DNA from: Caballeronia pedi
GTDB lineage: Bacteria > Pseudomonadota > Gammaproteobacteria > Burkholderiales > Burkholderiaceae
Assembly: GCF_001544915.2 (NCBI RefSeq)
Contig: NZ_FCOE02000023.1
Location: 1-64,000, forward strand
Length of the DNA stretch: 64,000 bases
Direction of reading: 5' to 3'
Shown one piece after another: positions 52,950-61,260 of this stretch. Made by a program: the position numbers and the translations under genes. The notes under the pieces are model-generated. The model was not told the DNA's origin and searched no databases. It worked only from the letters and a program-made list of their open reading frames with translations. Position 1 is the first letter of the stretch. The number at the start of each line of letters is the position of its first letter.

Positions 52950-53729
52950 TTATTGATTGACGGCGAGCTTGAGCGCGTCGGGCGGTGCGAGATAGTCGTA
53001 GGCGACTTCGCCGATATCGAGCGTGAGATTCGCGATGACATGCCGCGCGCCGACGACCTTGCGCACCGGCAGATCCGCAACGGGCGCGAGCGCGTGCGCG
53101 TGCAGTTCGAGCGCGGCGGGCCCTTCCCATGCACCGATCACGCTCACGTCGCGCAGAAAGAAGCGAACCAGTTCGCACACGCGCGCGGTGCCGTCGACGT
53201 GCGGGATCACCTTCAGCAGATAGTTCGGCGTATCGGCGAGCTTCTTGCGCTCGGCTTCCAGATCGAGCGGACGATACTTGTAGCCCATCGTGCCCGTCGC
53301 GATGCGTTGCGTGCCGTAATCGAGCGTGCCGAGCAACGTGTCCTTGCCATCGACGCCAAGACGCGGCGACGCGAGCTTCTTCGGAAAGCCCCAGATCTCG
53401 CGGCCGCCCGCGATCGGGCCTTCGTCGTCGAGATACATTGCATGCGTGTAGCTGCCCTGGTTGCCATCCGGATCGATGACGGAAATCACCTGACCGCTTT
53501 CGGTGTAGTCGCCGAAGCCCGATGAATCCGGCATGCGAATGAATTCGTAATGCACCAGACCGTTGTCCACCTTGAGCGGTTCGGGCACGACCGCGCGCAA
53601 GGCGTCGAGGTCGGTCTCATAGGAGATGATGAAGTACTCGCGCTCGAGAAAGCGAAACGGCGGACGCGGGTAGGCGGGATTGTGCACAGGCATGGCGAAG
53701 GCATTCCTGCGGATGTCGTCTTCTTTCAC
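52950..53729 (-). CDS. adc: Acetoacetate decarboxylase
   Basis: A 259-residue enzyme with the Lys-Lys pair in GREIWGFPKKLA (Lys117/Lys118), where the first-type lysine forms the Schiff base and the second lowers its pKa. It converts acetoacetate to acetone and CO2. Conserved surrounding segments are HYEFIRMPDSSGFGDYTESGQ and YTHAMYLDDEGPIAGGRE. It is the first gene of the minus-strand adc / 3-hydroxybutyrate dehydrogenase / patatin operon. Homologues with other activities exist, but context fits ketone-body metabolism. Confidence 0.92.
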   Translation of the reverse strand: MKEDDIRRNAFAMPVHNPAYPRPPFRFLEREYFIISYETDLDALRAVVPEPLKVDNGLVHYEFIRMPDSSGFGDYTESGQVISVIDPDGNQGSYTHAMYLDDEGPIAGGREIWGFPKKLASPRLGVDGKDTLLGTLDYGTQRIATGTMGYKYRPLDLEAERKKLADTPNYLLKVIPHVDGTARVCELVRFFLRDVSVIGAWEGPAALELHAHALAPVADLPVRKVVGARHVIANLTLDIGEVAYDYLAPPDALKLAVNQ

Positions 53730-54081
53730 TGGGTCGTCCCTGAGTTGAGAACAGGCACGATAGTAGATGCAGTCGATGACATTTGTCGCGGACCATCCTG
53801 TGCGCGAACGCAGCTATCGAAGCAACGCGAAGCGACAAAATCTTGCTTGATCAGGCACTTGAGTACCCCTTCTGCCAAATTGCACTTTTTTGTGCAATAT
53901 ACTGTTGCCTCAGCGGCGTCACGCGAAAGCGGAACCGCAGCGCTACCCGCTCGGCTCTCACAAATGCATGAACGCGAGCGCGCCGTTGTGTTTATCGAGT
54001 CTCATGTTACGTACAGTGCGAAGCGGCGACTCACGCGTTGCTTTGCGGTTTCCAAGGCCATCTCCTCCAAGCGAGTCTCCG
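53730..54081. other. 352-nt divergent intergenic region before the small secreted protein
   Basis: No supportable gene; the short open frames have no signal or domain. It carries a striking inverted repeat ATTGCAC-T6-GTGCAAT at 53879-53898 and the promoters of adc (minus) and the small secreted protein (plus). Confidence 0.5.
53879..53898. promoter_or_regulatory. Inverted repeat ATTGCAC-T6-GTGCAAT
   Basis: Perfect 7-nt arms separated by six T residues, about 150 nt upstream of adc and 184 nt upstream of the small secreted protein. The symmetry suits a dimeric regulator. The TGCAC/GTGCA core recalls NtrC sites, but the spacing does not fit. Confidence 0.4.
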
Positions 54082-54270
54082 ATGAAAACGTCCCTGAAGA
54101 AATCTCTCGTGCTTTTGGTGCTGACGGCGTTCGCCGCGCCGACACTGTCGTTCGCGGCTGCGGACTACCCGTCCAACAAGTCGCGTCCCGCGTATCACAA
54201 GAAGGGCCAGAAACATCACAAGAAGTCTTCGTCGACCACGACGCCGCCTCCAGCCGCACCTGCGCAGTAA
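54082..54270 (+). CDS. Small secreted Lys/His-rich protein
   Basis: A 62-residue protein. A Sec signal peptide (residues 1-24, cleavage near SFA-AAD) is followed by a mature peptide of about 38 residues, first rich in Lys and His (KKGQKHHKKSSS) and then Thr/Pro/Ala. I do not recognise a family; the charge suggests binding to nucleic acid, lipopolysaccharide or metal. ATG 54082 follows a GCGAGTC sequence rather than a strong Shine-Dalgarno. A very strong terminator follows 16 nt after the stop, which supports a separate, real transcript. Confidence 0.75.
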   Translation: MKTSLKKSLVLLVLTAFAAPTLSFAAADYPSNKSRPAYHKKGQKHHKKSSSTTTPPPAAPAQ

Positions 54271-54286
54271 GGCTTCTTCATCGATA

Positions 54287-54332
54287 AAAGCACGCGCGTC
54301 CCTCGCCGGACGCGCGTGCTTTTTCGTTTTTT
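54287..54332 (+). terminator. Strong Rho-independent terminator
   Basis: A perfect 15-bp stem (54287-54301 and 54307-54321, AAAGCACGCGCGTCC and its complement) with a 5-nt loop TCGCC, followed by TTTTCGTTTTTT. It ends the small secreted protein's transcript and lies just before the stop of the convergent M48-like gene. Confidence 0.93.
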
Positions 54333-54337
54333 GGAAG

Positions 54338-54901
54338 TTATCTGTAAGAAAGCGCGCGCATCGCTTCGATGCGCGCGGTGTCGATATGCCCGCGCGTGGC
54401 CATCGCTTCGAGCGCGGCCAACGCCGATGCCGCACCGCAGATCGACGCGGCTTTCGCGTCGGCATCGAGTTCGAGTGCGGCCGAACGGCTGGCACCGTGC
54501 GCGCGCCAGATCTTCCAGCACGCGAGGTACGCCAGCACGAAACCCAGGCCGGGCGCGCTCACGCGCCAGAGGTCTTCATCAAACGAGCTGGCGAAGAACA
54601 CGCACGGTATGGCGAAGAGCATGGCGACGCAGAGGCTCGTCCACGCGAAGTCGATGAGCATCGTCCGGCGTTGCGTCGCATGGCCGACTTCGTGCGCCAC
54701 GACGATGCACAGCAGCGGCTCCGGCAACGCGAGCGTGGCGCGGTCGATCTCGATGCGGTTGAACAAGGCCTCATAGCACGCTCCGGCGGACGTCGCGACG
54801 AAGCGCACGTGTGGCGGCGCGACGTGGAGCGCCGCGGCGTCGTCCGCGACGAGCGAGAGAATATGCCGTTCCTCCGCGCACAGCGGCCTCATGATGATCA
54901 C
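54338..54901 (-). CDS. Short M48-like metalloprotease protein
   Basis: A 187-residue protein with the zinc-protease motif HEVGH (70-74) and a downstream Glu-containing helix (SAALELDADAKA), the usual third ligand region of M48 peptidases. Two hydrophobic segments lie between them (about 82-125). It is shorter than HtpX or BepA and has no TPR tail. It overlaps the SDR gene upstream by 4 nt. Confidence 0.75.
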   Translation of the reverse strand: MIIMRPLCAEERHILSLVADDAAALHVAPPHVRFVATSAGACYEALFNRIEIDRATLALPEPLLCIVVAHEVGHATQRRTMLIDFAWTSLCVAMLFAIPCVFFASSFDEDLWRVSAPGLGFVLAYLACWKIWRAHGASRSAALELDADAKAASICGAASALAALEAMATRGHIDTARIEAMRALSYR

Positions 54902-55749
54902 GGCTCCGGGCTATCGGTCCACTCGCTGCGCGCCTGCCAGGCATCGATCTCGGCGTCGAGCTTCGTGAGCTTGGTGCGCACCAGTTCCAGCCCCGGCGCA
55001 CCGAGCACGAGATGCCCCGGCGGCTCGGCCGACGTGACCGCTTCGATGATCACCTGCGCGGCCCGCGCGGGATCGCCCGGCTGCTTGCCGCTGCGCTGCG
55101 CGATCGCCGCGCGCCGCACGCCCGAGGTCTGCGCGTAATCGTCGATGACATTGCGCGTCTGCTTCAGCGACCGCCCCGCCCAGTCCGTACGAAACGGCCC
55201 CGGCTCGACCGCGGTCACCTTGATGCCGAGCGTTTCGGTTTCGCGCGCGAGCGCTTCGCCGAGGCCTTCGAGGGCGAACTTCGTCGCCGCGTAATAGCCG
55301 CTGCCTGGATTGCCGACGAGCCCGCCGACCGACGTGATGTTGACCACGTGCCCCGAGCGACGCTCGCGCATGCGCGGCAGCACGGCCCTGATCATCGCGG
55401 CGGCGCCAAAGAAATTCGTTTCGAACATCGCGCGCACTTCGTCGTCTTCGCCCTCTTCCACAGCCGACAGATAGCCGAAGCCCGCGTTGTTCACGAGCAC
55501 GTCGATATGACCGAAGACGGCATAAGCATTGTCGATTGCGGAGCGGATTTCATCGGCGCGCGTGACGTCGAGACGCACCGCGATTGCGCGATCCTTTGCG
55601 CGTTCGACGAGATCGGCGACGCTGTCTGGATCGCGCGCGGCCACGACCGCGCGCCAGCCCTTCTCGATCACCGCCGACGCCAGTTCGCGGCCGAAACCGG
55701 TCGAGCATCCGGTGATGAACCAGACAGGCGCGTCATTGGAAACGGTCAT
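54898..55749 (-). CDS. SDR family oxidoreductase
   Basis: A 283-residue classical SDR: NADP-type site TGCSTGFGREL, NNAGFGY, and the catalytic SGYYAATKFALEGL with Tyr and Lys. The sequence is of the group annotated as retinol-dehydrogenase-like or general short-chain oxidoreductases; substrate unknown. ATG 55749 starts the domain; upstream in-frame sequence has no similarity. It overlaps the M48-like gene by 4 nt. Confidence 0.88.
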   Translation of the reverse strand: MTVSNDAPVWFITGCSTGFGRELASAVIEKGWRAVVAARDPDSVADLVERAKDRAIAVRLDVTRADEIRSAIDNAYAVFGHIDVLVNNAGFGYLSAVEEGEDDEVRAMFETNFFGAAAMIRAVLPRMRERRSGHVVNITSVGGLVGNPGSGYYAATKFALEGLGEALARETETLGIKVTAVEPGPFRTDWAGRSLKQTRNVIDDYAQTSGVRRAAIAQRSGKQPGDPARAAQVIIEAVTSAEPPGHLVLGAPGLELVRTKLTKLDAEIDAWQARSEWTDSPEP

Positions 55750-55879
55750 TACGGTTCTCCATGGAAAACGCGCGGCGTGCCGATCGCTGCGACCGTGACG
55801 CGCGCACGTATGTTCGTTCGTAATCGGGATCTCACGCCATGTTGCAACAAATCTCGCGCGCATGCAGCGCGTGCTCGAG

Positions 55880-56131
55880 CTACCGCAACGCCGGCATGCG
55901 AATCGCGCGATGCTGCCGCGGCTCGACCAGAACCGCCTGCTCGATGCGGGCAGCGACCTGCCTCCATCCGGCGAGTTCGTCGTCGAGCACGGCGAGCGTC
56001 AGAAGAATGCGCTCGCGGTCGTGTTTCGTCTGCGCATGCTCCGCGCTCGCCCGCAACGACACGAGCGACGCCTCGCGCTGCGCGATCTGCCGCGCGATTC
56101 TCTCTCTCAGGCGTTTCAGCGATTCGTCCAT
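55880..56131 (-). CDS. Hypothetical small helical protein
   Basis: An 83-residue protein that I do not recognise. The first 40 residues are a charged Arg/Glu/Leu helix (LKRLRERIARQIAQREASLVSL) likely to form a coiled coil; the rest is helical with one conserved-looking LTLAVLDDELAGWRQ. It is divergent from the MFS gene at 56303. The case for it being real rests on its composition and the absence of anything better on the other strand. Confidence 0.5.
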   Translation of the reverse strand: MDESLKRLRERIARQIAQREASLVSLRASAEHAQTKHDRERILLTLAVLDDELAGWRQVAARIEQAVLVEPRQHRAIRMPALR

Positions 56132-56302
56132 TTCCGTGTGACAGGATGATGTCACTGACCCTTGAGCAAACACCGCGCCCGGCCCGTCCGACGCACAATG
56201 CCGCCTGCGTGCAAGGCGATGTCGCTCCCGTGCTACACGCCCGCGCTGTCCCGTCCTTATAGTGAGCCGTCGATCCGGCGCGCATTCATTCGAGGCGAAA
56301 GC

Positions 56303-57562
56303 GTGAGCACTGAAGAACTGGGCAGCATGAGTCCGGCGGGCGGATGCCATCAACGCGATGACACCGGGCCTCCTTTTGGCCGCATCGTTTCGTCGATCGC
56401 CAGCCTGTTGCTCGGCTTCGCGCTGCTCGTGATGGGCAATGGCCTGCTCGGCACGCTGGTCGCGCTTCGGATGGTCCACGCGAACTTTCCTGCTGCCACC
56501 ATCGGCTTCGTTCAGGCCGCTTATTACACTGGTTTCATGCTCGGCGCATGGCGCGGGTCGGCGATCATCGTGCGCGTCGGGCATCATCGCGCGTTTGCGG
56601 CCTTCGCGGCGCTTGCCGCGTGCAGCGCGCTCGGTTATGCAGTCAGTTCGCAAGCGCCCGTCTGGATGGCGTTGCGCTTCATGACGGGCTTTTCACTCGT
56701 CGGCATCTTCGCCGTGATGGAGAGCTGGCTCAATGGCGTCGCGCCCAATGCCTTTCGCGGACGCGTGTTCTCCGTCTATCTCATCACCACGTATCTGTGC
56801 GTGGGCGCGGGGCAGTTTCTCATCGGCGTCGCGAGTCCGAATGGCTTCGAATTGTTCAGCCTCGTGGCGGCCCTCTTTGCGTTGTCGCTCGTGCCCGCGA
56901 GTCTCGCGCGTGCTTCCGTAGCGGATAGCGATGAACGGCCCGCGCCGGCCGGTCCGCTCGAATCGCCGCCGAAGACAAAGCTCAAGGCATTGCCAACACT
57001 ATGGCGCGACGCGCCGCTCGCGTTATGGGGATGCTTCGCGTCGGGTCTGCTCAACAGCACGTTCTATGCGCTCTATCCCGTGTACATGCGCGGCGCGGGT
57101 TATGCCGTCGAGGAGATATCGCATTTCATGGGCGTCGCGCTGATCGCCGCGCTGCTGCCGCAATGGCCGCTCGCTCATCTGTCGGACAGGCTCGACCGCG
57201 CGCGCGTGATTCGCGGGATCGCGCTAGTGCTGATGCTCGCGAGCGCCACGCTGTTCGTGTTTCACGGCGCAGCGTTCGTTCGACCCATCGCGTATCTCTT
57301 CGTGAGTCTCATCTTCACCATTTATGGCGTATCGGTCGCGCACGCGAACGACTGGATCGCTTCGCGTCAACGCGTCGCGGCGAGCGCGGGCCTGCTGCTG
57401 ACGTTCGCGCTCGGCGGCAGTATCGGCCCGATCGCGGCTTCGTTCACGATGAGCTGCGTGGGTCCGGCCGGACTCTATCTCTTCTCGATGTGCGTGACCG
57501 CCGCCCTCCTCGCGCTCGCCTGGCGCAACCTGCGCGTGCGCCGCGATGCCGCATCGCATTGA
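56303..57562 (+). CDS. MFS transporter, YcaD/UMF2-like
   Basis: About 419 residues with 12 membrane helices. The pattern LLGFALLVMGNGLLGTLVALRM, then GFVQAAYYTGFMLGAWRGSAIIVRVGHHRAFAAFA and MESWLNGVAPNAFRGRVFSVYLITTY is that of the YcaD/UMF2 carrier group, whose substrates are mostly unknown. GTG 56303 with GAGG at 56292 is the best start; the frame is open back to 56162. Confidence 0.83.
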   Translation: MSTEELGSMSPAGGCHQRDDTGPPFGRIVSSIASLLLGFALLVMGNGLLGTLVALRMVHANFPAATIGFVQAAYYTGFMLGAWRGSAIIVRVGHHRAFAAFAALAACSALGYAVSSQAPVWMALRFMTGFSLVGIFAVMESWLNGVAPNAFRGRVFSVYLITTYLCVGAGQFLIGVASPNGFELFSLVAALFALSLVPASLARASVADSDERPAPAGPLESPPKTKLKALPTLWRDAPLALWGCFASGLLNSTFYALYPVYMRGAGYAVEEISHFMGVALIAALLPQWPLAHLSDRLDRARVIRGIALVLMLASATLFVFHGAAFVRPIAYLFVSLIFTIYGVSVAHANDWIASRQRVAASAGLLLTFALGGSIGPIAASFTMSCVGPAGLYLFSMCVTAALLALAWRNLRVRRDAASH

Positions 57563-57761
57563 CCAGACCGTACAGTCAGACTGGCTCCATACTCGACTGA
57601 TTTAAAAGAATAAATTTGAGTCACGCGTGCGTCATGCCGTTTTTGTGACAAACAATGTCGGCTCGATGTTAGCCATATATCCCCACTCCGCACTATCGTT
57701 GAGTCCATAGCAGGATCCAAACACAGACACGGCTCTTCAACGAAGGAGCTCAGGAGACATA

Positions 57762-58487
57762 GTGGAAACCCTTGCCTTCATCTGGGACAACCTGGCGAGC
57801 ATCGCCAGGATGACCGCCGAACACATCGAGATCGTCGGAGTGGGCGTCGGACTCGCGATCGTTACCGGCGTGCCGCTCGGCATCGTCATCACAATCAACC
57901 AGCGCCTCGCGAAGATCGTGCTGTATGTCGCGGCGATCATCATGACAATTCCCTCCGTCGCGCTCTTCGGCCTGATGATTCCCATCCTCTCGGTAATCGG
58001 CCAGGGCATCGGCTTTCTGCCGACGGTCATCTCGCTCTTCCTCTATTCGCAACTGCCGATCGTGCGCAACACCTACACCGCGATCACCAACATCGATCCG
58101 GCTCTGCGTGAAGCCGCGCGCGGCATGGGCATGACGACCGGCGAGCGTCTGCGCAAAGTCGAGATCCCGATCGCATTGCCGATCATCATGGCCGGCGTGC
58201 GCATGGCAGTGGTGATCAACGTGGGCATCGCGGCGATCGCGGCGTATATCGGCGCGGGCGGCCTCGGCAAGCTCATCAGCCGCGGCATTTCGCAGTCGGA
58301 CCCACGTCAGTTGATCGCCGGCGCGATTCTGGTGAGCGTGCTCGCCATCGCCGCCGATATCGGTCTTTCATGGGTTCAACGCTTCCTCACGCCCAAGGGT
58401 CTTCGCGCGCCTTCCCGCGCAGGCAGCCTCGCGCTGCGTCTCTCCGCCATGACGGGCTTTCGCAAACAAACCGGACACGCGCAATAG
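57762..58487 (+). CDS. Osmoprotectant-type ABC transporter permease (first)
   Basis: A 241-residue permease of the OpuCB/YehW kind with about six helices and the BPD_transp_1 EAA-like loop (DPALREAARGMGMTTGERLRKVEIPIALP). GTG 57762 has GGAG upstream. It heads a plus-strand operon with ATPase, second permease and binding protein. The family moves quaternary ammonium and other betaine-like compounds across the inner membrane. Confidence 0.9.
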   Translation: METLAFIWDNLASIARMTAEHIEIVGVGVGLAIVTGVPLGIVITINQRLAKIVLYVAAIIMTIPSVALFGLMIPILSVIGQGIGFLPTVISLFLYSQLPIVRNTYTAITNIDPALREAARGMGMTTGERLRKVEIPIALPIIMAGVRMAVVINVGIAAIAAYIGAGGLGKLISRGISQSDPRQLIAGAILVSVLAIAADIGLSWVQRFLTPKGLRAPSRAGSLALRLSAMTGFRKQTGHAQ

Positions 58488-58490
58488 ATC

Positions 58491-59609
58491 ATGATCAAGC
58501 TCTCCAACCTTACCAAGCGATATGACGGCGCGGCGAGCCCGGTCGTCGACGGCATCAACATGGAAGTCGGCGCAGGCGAAATCTGCGTGCTGCTCGGGCC
58601 GTCGGGATGCGGCAAGACCACGACGCTCAAGATGATCAACCGGCTCGTGCGTCCCACCTCCGGCAAGATCTATCTGGAAGGACGCGACACGGACGAGTTC
58701 GAAGTCGTCGAGCTGCGTCGCCGCATCGGTTATGTGATCCAGCAGATCGGGCTCTTTCCGAACATGACGGTCGAGGAAAACATCAGCGTGGTGCCGACGC
58801 TGCTCGGCTGGGACAAGGCGAAGGCGCGCCGCCGCGCGGCGGAACTGCTGGAGATCGTGGCGCTCGATCCGGCCACCTATCTCACGCGCTATCCGAAAGA
58901 CCTGTCGGGCGGTCAGGCGCAACGCGTGGGCGTGGCGCGCGCGCTCGCCACCGATCCGCCCGTCATGCTGATGGACGAACCGTTCGGCGCCATCGATCCG
59001 ATCAATCGCGAACTGATTCAGGACGAGTTCCTGCGCATTCAGAAGCAGGTGAAGAAGACGATCATGTTCGTGAGCCACGATATCGACGAAGCCGTGAAAA
59101 TGGCCGACAAGATCGCGATCTTCCGCAACGGTCATCTCGAACAATTCGATTCGCCGGACAACATTCTCGCGCGGCCCGCGACGCCGTTCATCGCAGGCTT
59201 CGTCGGCTCGGACCGGGCGCTTAAGCGTCTGCGTCTGCTGCGTGCCCGCGATGCGCTCAGCGCATGTGATTGTCTCGTGCGTGTCGGCGAAGACAGCACG
59301 CGCGCCCGGGCGATGATGGAAAAGCACGGCGTCGGACAGATCGTGCTCGTCGACGCCGCCGACAAGCCGCACGGCTATCTCACGATCGACCGCCTGCTGA
59401 AAGTCGAAGGCCCGATCACGGCGGCGCACGCGCTCCCCGTGCAGGCCACCGCGAGCCAGAAGGACGACCTGCGCACAGTCGTTTCGACGATGTTCGCGAA
59501 CGGCGCATCGTGGATGCCCACCGTCGATGACGACGGCCGCTTCGTCGGCTATGTGAGCCAGGAGCGCATCGTCGATATGTTGAAGCTTCCCGCGGGAGAG
59601 CACGCATGA
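58491..59609 (+). CDS. Osmoprotectant-type ABC transporter ATPase with CBS pair
   Basis: A 372-residue ATPase. Walker A is GPSGCGKT (36-43), the signature is LSGGQAQRVGVARAL, Walker B is VMLMDEPFGAID and the H-loop is FVSHDIDEA. Two CBS units fill the C-terminal region (about 255-370, MEKHGVGQIVLVD and FANGASWMPTVDDDGRFVGYVS), as in OpuCA and ProV-like ATPases, where they sense ionic strength or nucleotides. It starts 3 nt after the first permease and overlaps the second by 4 nt. Confidence 0.93.
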   Translation: MIKLSNLTKRYDGAASPVVDGINMEVGAGEICVLLGPSGCGKTTTLKMINRLVRPTSGKIYLEGRDTDEFEVVELRRRIGYVIQQIGLFPNMTVEENISVVPTLLGWDKAKARRRAAELLEIVALDPATYLTRYPKDLSGGQAQRVGVARALATDPPVMLMDEPFGAIDPINRELIQDEFLRIQKQVKKTIMFVSHDIDEAVKMADKIAIFRNGHLEQFDSPDNILARPATPFIAGFVGSDRALKRLRLLRARDALSACDCLVRVGEDSTRARAMMEKHGVGQIVLVDAADKPHGYLTIDRLLKVEGPITAAHALPVQATASQKDDLRTVVSTMFANGASWMPTVDDDGRFVGYVSQERIVDMLKLPAGEHA

Positions 59610-60307
59610 AACGCCTCTTGTCAGTCGCGCTGCTTGCACTGAGCACGCAGGCACACGCGGATAGCTGGTGGGAAAGCGTCGTGCAATATCGCAGCGACAT
59701 CGTCTATCAGGGCGTGCATATGATGATGATGGTCGTGGTGGCGGGCGTGCTCGCGATCATCGTCGCGATTCCGGCGGGCGTCTATCTGAGCCGTCCTTCG
59801 CAGAAGCGCGGCGCGGCCATCGTGATGCAGTCGCTCAACGCGGGACAGGCCGTGCCGAAGCTCGCCCTGCTCGCCCTCGCGATGAGCGTGATGGGCATCG
59901 GCGCGGTGCCCGCCATCTTCGGGTTGTGGGTCGCGACGCTGCTGCCGATCGCATTGAACACCTACGAAGGCCTGCGCGCGGTGCCGCCCTCGCTGATCGA
60001 AGCCGCGACCGGCATGGGCATGACGCCGTGGCAGATTCTCTGGCGCGTCGAACTTCCCAATGCGCTCTACGTGATCTTCGCGGGCATCCGCACGGCACTG
60101 GCGATCACGGTCGGCACGGCGCCACTCGCGTTTCTGATCGGCGGCGGCGGGCTCGGCGAGCTGATCTTCACCGGCATCGACCTGAACGATTTCGGCATGC
60201 TGCTCGCCGGCGCCGTTCCGACCGCGCTGCTCGCGATTTTCACCGACGCGTTCGTCGGGCAGATGCAGCGCCTGCTCGTTTCGCGCGGCGTGAATCCGCA
60301 AACCTGA
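59606..60307 (+). CDS. Osmoprotectant-type ABC transporter permease (second)
   Basis: A 233-residue permease with an N-terminal signal-anchor-like segment, about five further helices and the EAA loop (PPSLIEAATGMGMTPWQILWRVELPNAL). It pairs with the first permease to form the membrane channel. ATG 59606 overlaps the ATPase stop (ATGA). Confidence 0.9.
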   Translation: MKRLLSVALLALSTQAHADSWWESVVQYRSDIVYQGVHMMMMVVVAGVLAIIVAIPAGVYLSRPSQKRGAAIVMQSLNAGQAVPKLALLALAMSVMGIGAVPAIFGLWVATLLPIALNTYEGLRAVPPSLIEAATGMGMTPWQILWRVELPNALYVIFAGIRTALAITVGTAPLAFLIGGGGLGELIFTGIDLNDFGMLLAGAVPTALLAIFTDAFVGQMQRLLVSRGVNPQT

Positions 60308-60342
60308 CTCATTAACCTGAATCCGCAAAGAAGAGAGAGGCC

Positions 60343-61227
60343 ATGAAAAAATTATTCGCAGTGTCGTTCGGCATCCTTATTTCCCTGTTTTCGAGTGTTT
60401 CGGCAAGCGCCGCATCGGTGGTCGTCGGCGGCAAGAACTTCACGGAGCAGCAGTTGATGGCCGAGATGACCACGCGCTATCTCGAAGCGAAAGGCTTCAC
60501 CGTGACGAAGAAGGACGGCATGGGCAGCGCCGTGTTGCGTCAGGCGCAGGAGAACGGGCAAGTCGATGTGTACTGGGAATACACCGGCACGTCGCTCATT
60601 ACCTACAACAAGGTCAACGACCGTCTCTCGCCCGACGATACCTACAAGAAAGTCAAGGAACTCGATGCGGCGAAGGGCCTCGTGTGGCTGAATCCGTCGA
60701 AAGCGAACAACACGTACGCGTTCGCGATGAATCAGGACGAAGCGAAGAAGCTCGGCATCGTCACGATGAGCGATCTCGCGAAGGCGATAAAGGACGGCAA
60801 GGAACTTACGTTCGCCTGCAACTCCGAGTTCTATGCGCGTCCGGACGGACTGCGCCCGCTGCAGAAGCAATACGGTTTCGAGTTCAGCCAGGGTGATGTG
60901 AAGCGCATGGACACGGGCCTCACGTATCAGGCGCTGAAGGATCGTCAGGTGAATGTCGCGCTGGTCTTCGCCACCGATGGCCGCGTGCCCGCGTTCAACT
61001 TCGTCCTGCTGAAGGACGACAAGGGGTATTTCCCTTCCTACGCGCTGACGCCGGTGATCCGCAAGGCCACGCTCGACGCGAACCCGACGCTCGGACCGTT
61101 GCTCAATGCGCTGTCGGCGAAGCTCGATGCATCCACGATGGCGCGCCTGAATGCGAGCGTCGACGTGCAGAAGAAATCGTTCTCCGATGTGGCGAATCAG
61201 TTCCTCAAAGAGTCCGGGCTGATCTGA
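60343..61227 (+). CDS. Osmoprotectant-type ABC transporter binding protein (OpuAC family)
   Basis: A 294-residue periplasmic protein with a Sec signal peptide (cleavage near SASA-ASV, residue 24). The OpuC/YehZ signature GGKNFTEQQLMAEM is followed by GSAVLRQAQENGQVDVYWEYTGTS and TGLTYQALKDRQVNVALVFATDGRV. These proteins bind glycine betaine, choline, carnitine and similar compounds in an aromatic cage. A GAGAGAGG Shine-Dalgarno precedes the ATG. Its exact ligand would decide the pathway of the downstream enzymes. Confidence 0.92.
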   Translation: MKKLFAVSFGILISLFSSVSASAASVVVGGKNFTEQQLMAEMTTRYLEAKGFTVTKKDGMGSAVLRQAQENGQVDVYWEYTGTSLITYNKVNDRLSPDDTYKKVKELDAAKGLVWLNPSKANNTYAFAMNQDEAKKLGIVTMSDLAKAIKDGKELTFACNSEFYARPDGLRPLQKQYGFEFSQGDVKRMDTGLTYQALKDRQVNVALVFATDGRVPAFNFVLLKDDKGYFPSYALTPVIRKATLDANPTLGPLLNALSAKLDASTMARLNASVDVQKKSFSDVANQFLKESGLI

Positions 61228-61260
61228 GCCGCGCGTCTCGCAAAACCAAGGAACGATCTC

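Noticed and set aside
53783..53971. A 62-codon open frame in the adc upstream region
   Set aside because: No ribosome-binding site or domain, and it runs through the dyad and likely promoters.
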